Positions 47,557 through 58,515 of a DNA stretch of 64,000 bases are shown here, piece by piece. The position numbers and the translations under genes are program-made. Location: positions 14,947,182 to 15,011,181 of the forward strand of contig NC_052350.1 of NCBI RefSeq assembly GCF_009727055.1, written 5' to 3'. The notes below the pieces were generated by a model. The model saw only the letters and a list, made by a program, of their open reading frames with translations, did not search any database and had not been told where the DNA came from. Numbering within the stretch: position 1 is the first letter of the stretch; each line of letters opens with the position of its first letter. The DNA is from Benincasa hispida. Its lineage: Eukaryota > Streptophyta > Magnoliopsida > Cucurbitales > Cucurbitaceae.

Positions 47557-48190
47557 AAAAGATTTTTTTCACTCAATTCAAAATGTTTAGGACCGAGGCA
47601 GAGGCATTGTGGGTGATGGGGGCAAAAACACATCCATTATATGAAAAATGTACTTGTTCCATGAACCCCACCCCTCAATTATTATCGACTTAAATGCCTG
47701 AAAGCCCTCAATTTCATCCACAAATTTCTTGTTTTCATCTATCCATTTCAATGATTTCTAAAAGGTTCAATTTCCAAAGCTCAGAATGATTTCTGGTAAG
47801 ACTAAATCAAAACTTTATGAGCTACACTTTTTCTTTTTCTTTTTTTTTTTTTTTTTTATAAAAAAATCTGTTAATTCACATAGTTTAACTAACATAAAAT
47901 ATATATCATTGACCAGATATTCATGGGTTAAGTTAGATTGAAGTAAGTTTTAGACCTCACTCGATTATTCGAGTTGTAAATTTCAACTCAAATAATTCTT
48001 GTTAAATAATGAACTCAACTCAACCCAACCATGAAACGTTTGGGTTTGGTTGGTTCGGATTAGACGAGATCTTTAAATTTGTGTTTTAAAAATAAGTAAA
48101 ATATCAATAGGTAATTTTTTTTATTTAATTATTTTTATATACTGAATTAAGATTAAGGTTTGTTTTCAAATGTAAAAAAATGAACCACAA

Positions 48191-48350
48191 TATTTACAAA
48201 ATATAGCAAAATTTTAGAATTATCAATGATAAATGTTAATAGACGACACTGATAGACTATGACATTGATAAACACGGATAGAAGTCTATCAATGTGTATC
48301 AACGTCTATCATTGATAGTTATAAAATTTTGCTATCCCTTGTAAATATTT
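48191..48350. mobile_element. Foldback MITE copy nested in hAT-like MITE
   Basis: The left arm 'tatttacaaaatatagcaaa' and right arm 'ttttgctatcccttgtaaat' are near-complementary. The interior has paired 'tatcaatgata' and 'tatcattgata' plus 'gatagacg/cgtctatc' phrases. Same family as 35207-35331. Confidence 0.75.
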
Positions 48351-48520
48351 TCAACAACTTTACCATTTGAAATAATTTTCCTAAGATTAATCTCTCAATT
48401 TCAATTTATATTATAAAAATTTTCTTTCCAGAGTGCTAAAATATTATTTCTAGGAGTTGTTAAAAATTAAATTAACAAAAAAAAAATCATGTAATAATAA
48501 AATAAATATAAACATGAAAA

Positions 48521-48665
48521 ATATTTACAAAATATAGCAGAATTTTAGAATCTATCAATGATAGATAATGATAAATAAATAGACATAGACACTGATAGAA
48601 GTCTATTCATCTATCATTATCTATTATTGATATATTTTAAAATTTTGTTATATTTTATAAATATT
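48521..48665. mobile_element. Second foldback MITE copy nested in hAT-like MITE
   Basis: The left arm 'atatttacaaaatatagcag' pairs with 'ttgttatattttataaatat' at the right. Inside, 'atctatcaatgatagataat' pairs with 'attatctattattgatat'. It sits about 170 bases from the first nested copy. Confidence 0.7.
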
Positions 48666-48911
48666 TTGGTTCATTTTTTATATTTGAAAACAATCCTATA
48701 AATATATGTAAAAATAGTTGTATAGTAAATAAAAACATCATATTAAGCTCAAGTTGATTTGAATTATTTTAAATAAACTCATAAACCAATTTAACTCATA
48801 AAATTTTCATTTATTTGAAGATTGAGTTGATAACCCAATCCAATATGAACCGGTTGACTTGAATTGGATTGATGAAGTTTTTTAGGTCATTAGATTTTTT
48901 GAATACTCGTA

Positions 48912-49305
48912 TCCTCGACAAAAAATCATAGGTTCGAATCTCCCATTCCATATACTGTAGAACTAAAAAAAATATATATTAGTGTTCAATCTTGGAATGG
49001 ATCCACCTACAAATGGGTTTAAGTGGTTCAAGTTCATTCATCAAAATTAACCAATTCTAAATTTAGAATATGGTGTGACATGTTTGGTCCTAGTTGGAAT
49101 CTAAATAATACATGGCAGAACAAGTTGGCAGGTGCTCAATTTTTTTTTTTTTTTTTTCTCTTTTTTAATAAATAGAAGATTTGCATTATTAGCAGTTCAA
49201 TCTACCTTTATATGTACACAATTTACTGTCTCTATTGTGTGGTTTGGACATTGTTTAATCAAACTTCAAGCTCTGAATGGACTTTCAATTCTGGCCTACA
49301 TTTAA
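48912..49305. other. Spacer with SINE 3' fragment; 3' flank of kinase gene
   Basis: 'ggttcgaatctcccattcca' at about 48931-48950 is a tRNA B-box followed by SINE-like tail sequence with A-runs. The matching A-box half is absent, so it is a truncated SINE beside the MITE end. A T-run lies at 49140-49157. The kinase 3' UTR probably ends in this interval. Confidence 0.5.
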
Positions 49306-52076
49306 TTATGGGGACTGAATAGAGAAGGAACTGTCCCATTCATATTCCAAGTCCTCAAACCCCCAGAAATCATCTTTCTCTTCTGCTTCTTCCTCTGGCA
49401 TTTTCCACCTCTCGGTATCGACATACCGGTCCTCCATAATGTCGAGTACCTGTCAATTTCAAAAACAGACCATTCTGCTTAGGCTTCGCCTTTGCTGGCA
49501 CAACCATGAAAAAGAATCTTATATCATCGCGTCGGGGAGGCTATCCAATTTCTTATGGTTTAGTATCGTCTATGAAAATCTCGAAACTAAATGAACAGAG
49601 CTAACGTGACGAAACTACGACTAGCCTAACAAAAAGTGCATTGTTCGGTTTCTTTTCTTTTTCCCTTGTTTTGAGCTGGTTGAGAACACATTTACTAATG
49701 AACAGTTGAAAGAGAAAGAATGTGGATGAAAGTCAAGATCAGATCTTTCATTAATGTGATTTTAAGCATTGTTTTATTAAGCTACTTTCTTTTTATTTCC
49801 TAGCTTAGAAATTCAAGTTAGGTAGGATAGTTGAAACATTACTTGGGGTAATTTCATTTCTTATGAAAGGTACCCACTTGATATTTCTTCAAAATCATCA
49901 CTACAAGGAATCCAATTTTTTGCCTTCTACTGTGAAGGCTGTGATCTTCAAGATCAAAACTTCCTAACTACTGTCAATGAAGAATATTTCTATACAAGAA
50001 TCTATAATTCACTACATAATTTGAAAGCAGACAACCTATAAGAGTCCAAAAGAGAAATTTTAATTATAACATCTAACTACTTCACTTTCGGGACGATATA
50101 ATATAGAGATTTTCGACATTATCTAGAGAAGGATGATGCATTTGATGATGATTTTAGGGCCATGATTAGAAAGCTTTATGACTATAATACAAAAAAGACA
50201 AGCTTGCAAATATATAGATTATTCTTGCAAGGATCAATTAATTTCATAAGAGGTTGATAATAGATGCAAGGAAAGAGTTAGCTACCTCGGTCATGGTGGG
50301 TCGCCACAACGAAGACTCTCGAATGCATAGAGAAGCTGCAAGGGAAAATCTTTTCAGCTGTGTAATGTCGTAGGCCCCCCCGAGTCGTGGATCTACCAGC
50401 TTTTCATACTCCCCCCGGTTCAATATTGGTTTGGCCTGTGTTTGTTTAAAAGTAGTGTCTGATTATAGCAGCACAACCACATTACCAACAACTTCATATA
50501 GTTCAACTCTTAAAGAAACCAAAAGAGAAGGGATATTCTCGAAAAACAAAAGGCGAAAACGATTGCCAACCGTTCGCAAATGGAAAGAGAGAAAAGAACA
50601 GGGAATTCAATCTCACAAAGACTACCAATAACCATTTTCTTAATTGGATCGAATAGTTTGATTGAGAAACAAGCCAAGGAAATGATTGTTCTTTCTTGAA
50701 GATGAAACTTGAAATATATATATATATATAGTGAAAAGTGGAATCCACATGATAACAAACACAAAAATGGAAAGTGAGAAATATATTTGATCAAATAATT
50801 AAGCATACCCAGCTGTGTAAGCTTTGGTGAGACCCATCAACAGGCTTTCTTCCAGAGATAACTTCTAAAAGAAACACTCCAAAAGCAAACACATCTGTTT
50901 TCTCATCTACAATCCCATGCATATAGTATTCTGGGGCCAAGTGCCTGCAGATAATCAAAGCCCTTTTATTTATTTTTTATTTTTTTAAAAAACAAAACTT
51001 CATCTTTTCCAATTAATTTGATCCAAAAAAGTCAAAGCTTGCTGCTAAATTACCCAAAGGTCCCTTCAATAGGAGCAATTGAATGATGAGACCACTGAGT
51101 TGGGAGCCATTTAGCCAACCCAAAATCTGAAATCTTTGAAAACAAAAACCAAAAAACACATCAGATTCCATGTAAAAGAACACATTGCAGCTTAAATTCA
51201 GACAATAACAATTGATAAGAATGACAAACCAGAGGTTCAAAATCTGCAGTTAATAGAATATTTGAAGACTTAATATCTCTATGAATAATCCTTCTCTGGC
51301 AATCTTTGTGTAAATAATGAAGCCCTCTAGCTGTTCCAATTGCTATTTTGAACCTTGTTTTCCAATCAATTGGACCCAAATTATCATCTACAAAAACAGA
51401 AGTTTCATCATTATTGAAGCTCATTTGGCAAATGGGAAGGCAAAAATTTCAAATGGGGATGTAAAAGAAAAAAAAAAAGTTTACCATGAAGAAGAGAAGC
51501 CACAGAACCTCTTGAAGAGAAATGGAAAATGAGATAAAGGCCATTGTCAATACAACAACCTAAGAGAGACAGAACATTTTGGTGTTGAACATGTCCTATT
51601 GTCCCAATTTCTGTAAGAAACTCCTTCTCTTTCCTCTCATCAATGGAGGTTTTTGTAAGTCTTTTCACTGCAATTTCTTCACCATCGCTTAAAATTCCTC
51701 TATAGACCTCTGCATAGCCTCCTTTTCCAACTAAGTTCTCTAATACCCACATTAAAAAACAGAGTCTTTATACGATTTAGATTGGAGAAAAAAAACCCAA
51801 AAACAGAGCACCCCCACAAACCAAAACCCCCCCCCTTTTTTTGGCCGTACCTGAGCTGAACCCATCGGTGGCTTCAAAAACTTCTTGAAAAGAGAAACAT
51901 TTCCAAAAGGGTCTTGGAGAATGGTGAGAAACAAAGCAATCTGTGTTGTGAGAGACATCTGGGTTTGGGGATTCGTCTCCTAAACTACGTCGTTTAAGAG
52001 AGAAGAGGCGTCTGAAGCTGTTGCTTCTAATGTACTTCATTCTTTGTGGAGTATGAAGAGAATGGTGTGAGTTCAT
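49306..52076 (-). CDS. Receptor-like cytoplasmic Ser/Thr kinase (class VI, RBK-like), 7 exons
   Basis: Minus-strand exons 52076-51851, 51739-51485, 51387-51230, 51133-51054, 50944-50809, 50435-50286 and 49449-49306 join in phase at GT/AG sites and encode 382 aa. The N-terminus is short and Arg/Ser-rich ([17 protein letters not shown], residues about 15-31) with no signal peptide or membrane segment, so it is cytosolic. The kinase domain has the Gly loop GKGGYAEVY (80-88), Lys101 in [13 protein letters not shown] (196-203), DFGLAKW (216-222) and APEY (243-246), all intact, so it should be active; HRD with Arg places it among RD kinases. The segment preceding the domain ([20 protein letters not shown]) and overall layout fit RLCK class VI, whose Arabidopsis members RBK1 and RBK2 bind Rop GTPases; that partner is inference here. 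The C-terminus is acidic ([19 protein letters not shown]). The ATG at 52076 follows a GA-rich leader. Confidence 0.88.
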
Positions 52077-52260
52077 GCAAAGAAAGAAGAAGAAGAAGAA
52101 GAAAGAAGAGAGAAAAAAAAATGGTGGATGTGTTCTGTGTCTGAGTTGGGGGTTGAGAAAAATGAATTTAAGAAGAAGGAGGAGAAGAAGTGTAATGTAT
52201 TGTGTGTTGTAGTTGATGAAGAGTTAGTATAATGGGTGTGAGTGAGTACGTGTGGGACTC
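52077..52260 (-). promoter_or_regulatory. GA-rich leader and promoter-proximal region of the kinase gene
   Basis: The plus strand is almost pure purine ('agaagaagaagaag...' 52080-52120), giving a C/T-rich leader on the coding strand, common in plant 5' UTRs. No TATA box position is asserted. Confidence 0.4.
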
Positions 52261-54164
52261 TCCATGGTTTTTATTTAGTTTTTAAAATATACTTTTTAGA
52301 CACATGATTGCTTTTGTCTCTTCTGCTACACCCATTTTTTTCCCTTTTCTTTCGCTCTTTCTTGATTATGTTTTAATTTAATTTTAATTTTAGTTCAGTT
52401 TTTACTTGGACTTATTAGTTAGTGGATAAAGTATTAATTATTTTTAGAATTTGATATGATATAGTATTTATCTCAATTTTATTTTTCACTGCATTGAAAA
52501 CTCTTAAACTTTAAACGAAGTACATGTATCATAAGATAATCATTCATATTTAAATCAAAATAAATATAACTCGATTGACATATGTATGTATTAATAGTCA
52601 CAGATTTTTTTTTTTTCAAATTCCTCTATCCAAATGTTAAAAAAAAAACTATTAAATTTTTGAAATTTTCATTTTTTTTAAAAAGCAAGAGTGAAACAAA
52701 TATAATAATAAAGAAAAGAAAGAAATAAGGAGATGGAGCAAGGATGAATAATATATTAAACTTCATACAATTAGAAATAGAGTAGAGATTTGAATCACTA
52801 TTTTTTTAAAATAAAATGTGGCTAATCGGTTGAGTTATGCTTATATCATGTCGACAATCAATTAAAAATTGCTAAACTATGTTATTATTGGTAAGATAAA
52901 AAAAAAAATTAGTCATATTTAGTTCACTTTTTTTTTAGGATTAGTTCACTCATCTTTTAAAGTGAGTATAGTTCAACCGTAATTGACATATATTTCTTTT
53001 TTTGAGATTGAAGGTTAAAACTTCTATTTCATGTATTTTTTTTTATAAATATATCAATCATTTTGTTGGATCTAAACCAAAATGGAATCCTTAAACTACT
53101 TAAATCAAAATATGTCAGTCATTTTTCTTATGAACATAATACCTAAACTACGCAAAAGAAACATAAATATTAGATTTTTATAGAGCAATGTTCAAATTGA
53201 CACGATTTAAAACTATAATTTGACAATTTTTTTTTTAAGGATCATACAAATCTATTTGGGTTATGGTCAATAGAACAGAATGATGAAAACATTTAAATTT
53301 AGAACATAGTACCTAAACCTTGAACTTATGTAGAATATTTAATGGAAAAAAAAAGGTTAATTTTATGTAGATTAATGAGAATCAGATCAGCCCATATGCC
53401 TCATGTGGATTTAAGACTAAACTTGGAAATTTGGAAATGGTCACTTTTTAACCAATTATTTACTCATATCACATGGATGATTCTGTTTTTGAGAAACATT
53501 AACAAATTATTTAAGATCCTTAATATAGGGTTCCTATTCAATGTCTTTTTATGAAAAGATGAATGAAAATATTCAATTCAATTGATTTTTGTAAAAACAA
53601 AACTTTAATTAGAAAATTCCAAAAATGAAAAACTAGGGAATATATATATATATATATGGGAGTTGTGTCCCTTTGTATTATATATTGGAAATTTTCCTCA
53701 AATCTTTTAATCACAACATCATATTGAAATTAATTTAAAATTATCACTTTTGTGAATTGGTTAGATTTTTAAAGCCTACATTTTTTTTATAAAAAAAAAT
53801 ATGAATCAAAGCCATCAAAATTTCATGTATAATAAATTGAAAAAAGAAAAATAAATAAATATGACGCCGGATATTAAGTATAAAATATTTGTTTTCTTCA
53901 TTTTTGTTCGATTTATTTTTCAACTTAACCTGTGAAAGTGAAGATTCAAATTCTAACCTTTTGGTCAAGAATATATGTCTCGATCGATTTAAACTATACT
54001 TTAACTAATTTTCATTTTTTCTCTTTGGAGTAGAAATAAAAATATGAAGATGTGAGTTTCCAACCTCAAGAAAAGTACAAATCGATGAGCGTTGAGCTAT
54101 ATACTAACTTATTTATTTATTTATTTAGAAAGATAAATGCAAAAACACAAAACTAGTTTGATCT
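52261..54164. repeat. Spacer with a cluster of tRNA-derived SINE relics
   Basis: Five degenerate A-box/B-box pairs or halves: about 52562-52625 (+, 'aatataactcgattgacat'), 52810-52855 (-, complement 'agcataactcaaccgatt'), 52965-53035 (+, 'gagtatagttcaaccgtaat' with 'gaaggttaaaacttc'), 53928-54003 (-) and 54050-54108 (-, complement 'tatagctcaacgctcatc' with 'gaggttggaaactcac'). They share the start 'rtataRctcaac' seen also at 14873 and 56715. None folds as a usable tRNA gene. A (TA)n run is at 53640-53657. No protein gene seen. Confidence 0.55.
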
Positions 54165-54530
54165 CTGCATATTTAGTTTTAGTTCATTTTAATCCATATA
54201 CTTTCAAGATGTTCACTTTGGTCATTGTACTTTCAACTTTCGTTCATTTTGGTTCATGTACTTTCAAAATGTTTATTTTGGTCCAATCCTTATATTTTCA
54301 ATATTTTCATTTTTACTTCATTTTTAAGGGATCAATATAGACACTTTTTGAAAGTTCAAGGACTAAAATAACAAAAATTGTAAGTATAAGGACTAAAACA
54401 CATTTTGATAGTACAAGGATTAAAATAAACTAAAATTGAAAGTACAAGATGAAAATAAATATTTTAAGAAGTATAAGAATCAAAATGAATCAAAACAAAA
54501 AATACAAAGACTAAAATAGTATTTAAATTA
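54165..54530. mobile_element. Foldback element with 'ttcattttggtccatgtacttt' arms
   Basis: The left half repeats 'tactttcaaaatgttcattttggtc' three to four times; the right half repeats the complement 'ggactaaaataa..aaaattgaaagtac'. Together they form an imperfect palindrome of about 360 bases. It resembles MITE-like foldbacks common in plants. No coding content. Confidence 0.55.
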
Positions 54531-55374
54531 ACTAAAAATGAAAATTACAAGTAATATATGATGATATAAAGGTAGAGAAAAGGATGTTTTTCTCACCCAC
54601 CAACAAAGATAAAGTAGCCTTTCACCCTTTTAAAATGAATGCTACTAATTAATTTTATACACACACACACCTAATTTCAACACATCAAGAAAAAGGAAGT
54701 GACAACCTTAGCCTTTTTTTTTTTTAGTTTTTCACGAGCTCATCACCATGCATACTTCACCTTTTCTTTCTTTTCTTTTCTTTTTCTTTATTCTATTAAT
54801 TAATTTCTTAATCAACTTAATCATATACTCAACGAGATTAAGAGCTTCCACCTAAATTAGTCGTAGAATATTCACATGCAAAGAACTCCTCACACATTCA
54901 ATAATAGAAAGTTCTATTGTCTTAATCTAATTATTGGTCATTGAATACAAAATCGTCTATTTTATGCATCTTCTTTACTCTAATATCATTGGTCAAGGAC
55001 AATATATCTCTTCGTATTTTCATCTATAAGATTTTTCATGTTTATGAAGATGTTCTCTACTTTTATACCATAATTCTTCTTCTTCTCTCATAATGAGATG
55101 CGGACATTAATCAAAGTTCTAGTTTGACTAAAAAGTAGAAGTATTTGTAAAGAAGTTTAAAATTTAGATAAACGATACCGTGGATGAATCTAATGACATT
55201 AAAACACTATGAAGATAGATAATTTTTAGATAAAAAACTTGAGATCTCATGAAATATTAAAATCTTACAAGTTTTTTTTTATAATCAAACATTATAGAGT
55301 CGGACATTTATCTCGAACAATGACGTACATAATTAGTTCTTATATATTTAATTAATTATATATGAGTTTCCCTT

Positions 55375-55422
<48 letters not shown>

Positions 55423-56300
55423 AAAGAAGTAAGAGAGATTTTTCTAGGGTATTGAAAAAGTAATTTTATTGGGTTTGGTCCCAAGAAAGAAAAGGAGAAA
55501 AAAGGCAAGCATGTGGGAGATGGGGTAGGGGTTGAGCTGCCCTTGTTTACCCGATTCTCGGTATACGCATGCTTTGGCCATTCCCATACTTATATACATA
55601 CAAATTTCAATACACCATTTTCCTTTTTCTTTAAAAAAAAAAAAAAAAAAAAAAAATCTAAAGGCATTGTTTCATATAAACCTACCCCTACATATAATGA
55701 TACTTTTTTTCCTTCTTTTTTACTCAATTCTGAGTTTTATTTCTAATTTGTTTATTGTTGATGACAAAATTCGACCAGGCGAACTCACTTAACTTTCACA
55801 TGTCACCAATAGTAAATTTATAATTTGAGAAAAATTTACCTTTAAAATAATTAAAAAAAGAAAAATAACATACTGTTATGGTGTTTGCCACAAATACTCT
55901 TATACTTAAGTCGGATCTCAATACAAAGATTAGAGTAATCAGTTTTAGGGAGGAGATGGACTTTCCTTCTGCAATACTGTCATGCTCTGATTATAATGAA
56001 GTTTAAGGGTCTTCCTTATCCCTTTAGGTTTAGGATTCCACTTCATTTTCCTATTTGGAAATCAGACACTTAAGAATTGGACTTGTGCCACCAGGGATGT
56101 TCTAAAATAGAGGATCAATCCTGATTGGCCACTTATGAAGGATTCACCGGCCTTGGTCTCGACCTCCAAGATTGAGGTGAGCTCTTTGGTTGTGAAGGCC
56201 TAATCGGCCTCGATTTTAGCCTCCGAGGTCGGGGCAGACTAACTAGCCGTGGAGGTCCAATTTCCTTTTCTCTCTATTTGTTAGGAATTCTTCTGGGCAT
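54531..56300. other. No gene seen; homopolymer-rich intergenic DNA
   Basis: (AC)n at 54661-54670, an A-run of about 38 at 55381-55417, and another of about 24 at 55634-55657. The open frames at 55.5-55.8 kb encode Lys runs from the second A-run and are not genes. 56090-56260 is less AT-rich, with repeated 'ggcctcga/ggtctcgacctcc' phrases. Confidence 0.5.
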
Positions 56301-56397
56301 GCTTTCTATCGATATTGGGTATGTTTTGAATTCTGCTTTCTATCGATATTGAGTATGTTTTGAATTCTGCTTTCTATCGATATTGGGTATGTTTTTT
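56301..56397. repeat. 34-bp tandem repeat, nearly 3 units
   Basis: Units start at 56301, 56335 and 56369. Each begins 'gctttctatcgatattggg' and continues 'tatgttttgaattct'; the second has one substitution (gggtat to gagtat) and the third ends in a T-run. Confidence 0.9.
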
Positions 56398-57247
56398 AAA
56401 TTAGGTAATTCTCCTCATTTTACTTTTATTTTTAATCTTTTACCTGTTCAAAATTACACAACATTTTTAGTTTTTAAAATTTTACATTTTTTTTTTTAAA
56501 AAAATTTGATTTTATCTATAGATTTCAAAGAGAACAAAAAAAAAAAAAAAAATTTCTTCTTCAACTTCTATACGGTTTCTTAACCTATAAAGAAATGGAA
56601 AAAAAAAAAAAAAAAACCCTTCACAACAATCAAGTGTCGGATGTTTATTTGATTTCTTTAGAATGCTTACTAATTTTTAAATATAATTTCAAAACTTAAC
56701 ACAAAGCTAAAGCTTAAACATAGTTCAATTGGTTAAGAAAACATTAAGGGTTGTCATTGACACTTGACAACCTCGAGGGTCACACCCATTTTGATAGTAT
56801 CGATATTACACGTAATCCCTAGTGAGTGTCAAATGAATGACCTTATAAATAACCTCATATATACTCTATGTACCATCTTAAGTATTGAAGTGTACTCAGC
56901 TCGCGAACACCTTATAACATTAGTCGTTTTGAATTAAAAAGAAAAATAAAGGTAGATAGTTTAGATAAAATCAGCCATGTTAGCGGAGTTGTATGATGGA
57001 TTTGGATCTGGCAAATTCCGATTCATCTAAAAGCCCAATGAGAAGCCCAGAAACAAGGGAAATAGCCCAATCCTTCTCACGAATTGTGTGGAGGCCCATT
57101 TCAACACGAGAACCAAACGAAGGGCTGCTTTGGTAATTTTGGAGTAACCCAAGGGCCTTTTCCGCTAATTGCAAAACCCCAAATCATATAGCCAAATCAT
57201 TTCCTTCACTCTGACCTTACAGTATCAGAGATTCTTGCAAATCCGCC
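56398..57247. other. Spacer with SINE relic; promoter side of SNRNP27 gene
   Basis: A SINE-like A-box 'catagttcaattggttaag' lies at about 56719-56737, followed by related text to about 56800. A minus-strand open frame (56980-57174, 64 codons) lies immediately upstream of the SNRNP27 gene in a less AT-biased stretch. I do not recognise it, and it may simply be promoter DNA. Confidence 0.4.
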
Positions 57248-57934
57248 ATGGTCGACCGTGAGCGAGATAGAGATGGAGATAGAGATAGAGATAGAGATAG
57301 AGACAGAGACAGAGACAGAGAGTATGTTGGAGCGTTGCAACGCTGTTACGCAGCTGGCCCTCAAGCTGTCTCTTATACACATCTAGATGTGTATAAGAGA
57401 CAGCAAGAAGATCGTGAACGTGAAAGGGAGCGTGGTCGGAGTAAAAGGTCACACACTCCCGACCGCGCCAGATCCCGCCACACACGCTCTCGCACCCGCT
57501 CACCGGACCGGCACCGTTCGCGGTCTCTTTCTCGTACCCCTGAGGAACGCTCACATCGCCGCCGCCATCGTTCGCCCTCCCCGGATCATGCTCGGAAGCG
57601 TCATCGACGGGATTTGACTGCCGACGATGAAAGGGAGCGGCAGAAAGCAGTTTCTGACTTCGTTGATGGCATTGCGAAGGAGCAGCACAAGCAGAAGAAT
57701 AATAAAGATAGCGTTGGTGGCGGAGAAGTAGTGGAGGAGGCCATGGCTGACGAGGATGAAATTGAAATGATGAAGAAATTAGGTATTCCCGTGGGTTTCG
57801 ATTCGACCAAGGGCAAACCTGTCCCAGGTGCTGATGTGAGTGGCGTTAGGGTAGTTACCAAGAGACAGCCTAGGCAGTACATGAATCGTCGTGGCGGGTT
57901 CAACCGGCCGTTGCCGGCCGAGCGGACCCGGTAG
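57248..57934 (+). CDS. SNRNP27: U4/U6.U5 tri-snRNP 27-kDa protein (SNRNP27-like), disrupted by adapter sequence
   Basis: Single open frame of 228 codons from ATG 57248 to TAG 57932-57934. It starts with Arg-Asp/Arg-Glu repeats (residues 3-25) and has an RS-type region (about 52-120: [19 protein letters not shown]). The family's conserved C-terminus is [20 protein letters not shown], then [19 protein letters not shown]27 is an SR-related nuclear protein of the tri-snRNP that affects 5' splice-site choice. Residues about 26-52 do not belong to the family: they include the translation of two inverted Tn5 mosaic ends (57366-57403) and about 43 unexplained bases before them. Deleting 57323-57403 (81 bases, 27 codons) would leave the frame intact, whereas deleting only the 38 adapter bases would not. 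The real protein is probably about 201 aa. Confidence 0.85.
   Translation: MVDRERDRDGDRDRDRDRDRDRDREYVGALQRCYAAGPQAVSYTHLDVYKRQQEDRERERERGRSKRSHTPDRARSRHTRSRTRSPDRHRSRSLSRTPEERSHRRRHRSPSPDHARKRHRRDLTADDERERQKAVSDFVDGIAKEQHKQKNNKDSVGGGEVVEEAMADEDEIEMMKKLGIPVGFDSTKGKPVPGADVSGVRVVTKRQPRQYMNRRGGFNRPLPAERTR
57259..57320 (+). repeat. GAGATA/GAGACA hexanucleotide coding microsatellite
   Basis: Ten or so hexamers 'gagata' then 'gagaca' encode the Arg-Asp repeat near the N-terminus of the SNRNP27-like protein. The tract ends within a few bases of the sequence suspected to be foreign, and such repeats are prone to misassembly. Confidence 0.85.
57366..57403. other. Nextera/Tn5 mosaic-end adapter, inverted pair (artefact)
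   Basis: CTGTCTCTTATACACATCT (57366-57384) is followed immediately by its exact reverse complement AGATGTGTATAAGAGACAG (57385-57403). This is the 19-bp Tn5 mosaic end used in tagmentation libraries, joined end to end. Natural plant DNA would not carry it, so it marks an assembly or polishing artefact. Its translation gives the well-known contaminant peptide [11 protein letters not shown] in the predicted protein. Confidence 0.97.
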
Positions 57935-58194
57935 CTAATTGATTTGGCTAGGTCACCGAGGTTAGTCTATTGTAGATGTATTATTTCTCAGTTTTATTAT
58001 TTTTTTATCATATGGTCTTCGTATGGTGTTTGGGATTTCTTAGCTACGCTTACAATTTGAAAACAAATGTAATTACTGGGGTGGATAAGAACCTAATGAA
58101 CTGTTGCAACAATTTAATAGCTTAGTCCACTGCCTTCTTCCTTGAAGTTTGAGCAACAACTGGAACAAGAGTGTTTTTGTATTTGTACAGATTT
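57935..58194 (+). other. Probable 3' UTR of the SNRNP27-like gene
   Basis: Follows the stop at 57934 and has no open frame of note. 'gag|gttagt' at about 57958-57966 could be a splice donor of a 3'-UTR intron reaching 'tttcag' at about 58914-58919. This is conjecture. Confidence 0.35.
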
Positions 58195-58515
58195 TAGCCG
58201 TGTTTTAAAAATCCTCCCGGGCGCACGCCAAGCCTCAAGGCTTAGGTCTGGCGCTCGCCTCGACTTAATGCCCTGTCCTTTGGGGCTTTTTCATTATTTT
58301 TAAAAAGTAGTTAGAATTAGGGTTTTTCCTTCTGTTTTAATTAAAAAAATCAAATTTAGTAAGGCTAAATGCAAAATTTCTTGTGTTTAGAGGTTTTTTT
58401 CCTTCCATATTTTTACTTCAACTGTGCTTTCTCTCAAGTAGTATTGTCATGTATAATGCACCTCACAAAAAAAAAAAAAAACACTTTTTCTTGTGCCTTG
58501 CTTAAGCCCTAGAAG
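58195..58515. repeat. Dispersed repeat with 'cgcacgccaagcctcaaggc' motif
   Basis: A short island of high GC ('gggcgcacgccaagcctcaaggcttaggtctggcgctcgcctcg') and a distal 'cttgtgccttgcttaagccct' bracket AT-rich DNA. This resembles widespread plant elements of this 'gcgcacgcc..ggctt' type. Family not assigned. Confidence 0.4.

Larger units (their letters stand above)
47915..48911. mobile_element. Second hAT-like MITE, carrying two nested MITEs
   Basis: It starts 'agatattcatgggttaag' and ends 'ttttttgaatactcg', diverged inverted ends of the same type as 43757-44345. The interiors correspond ('aacccaaccatgaaacgtttggg' against 'aacccaaccgaactatgaaatatttagg', and 'aacccaatccaatatgaacc' against 'aacccaattcaaaccgtatggg'). 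It is longer because two copies of the foldback family are inserted (48191-48350 and 48521-48665). Ends are approximate. Confidence 0.6.

Noticed and set aside
48931..48950. Possible tRNA gene from the GGTTCGAATC B-box
   Set aside because: No A-box, acceptor stem or anticodon arm precedes it; SINE relic instead.
57354..57410. Peptide [14 protein letters not shown] as a possible novel motif
   Set aside because: It is the translation of Tn5 mosaic-end adapter, not biology.
57225..57903. Minus-strand frames opposite SNRNP27
   Set aside because: Antisense of an Arg/Ser-rich coding region; such regions are open on the other strand by composition.
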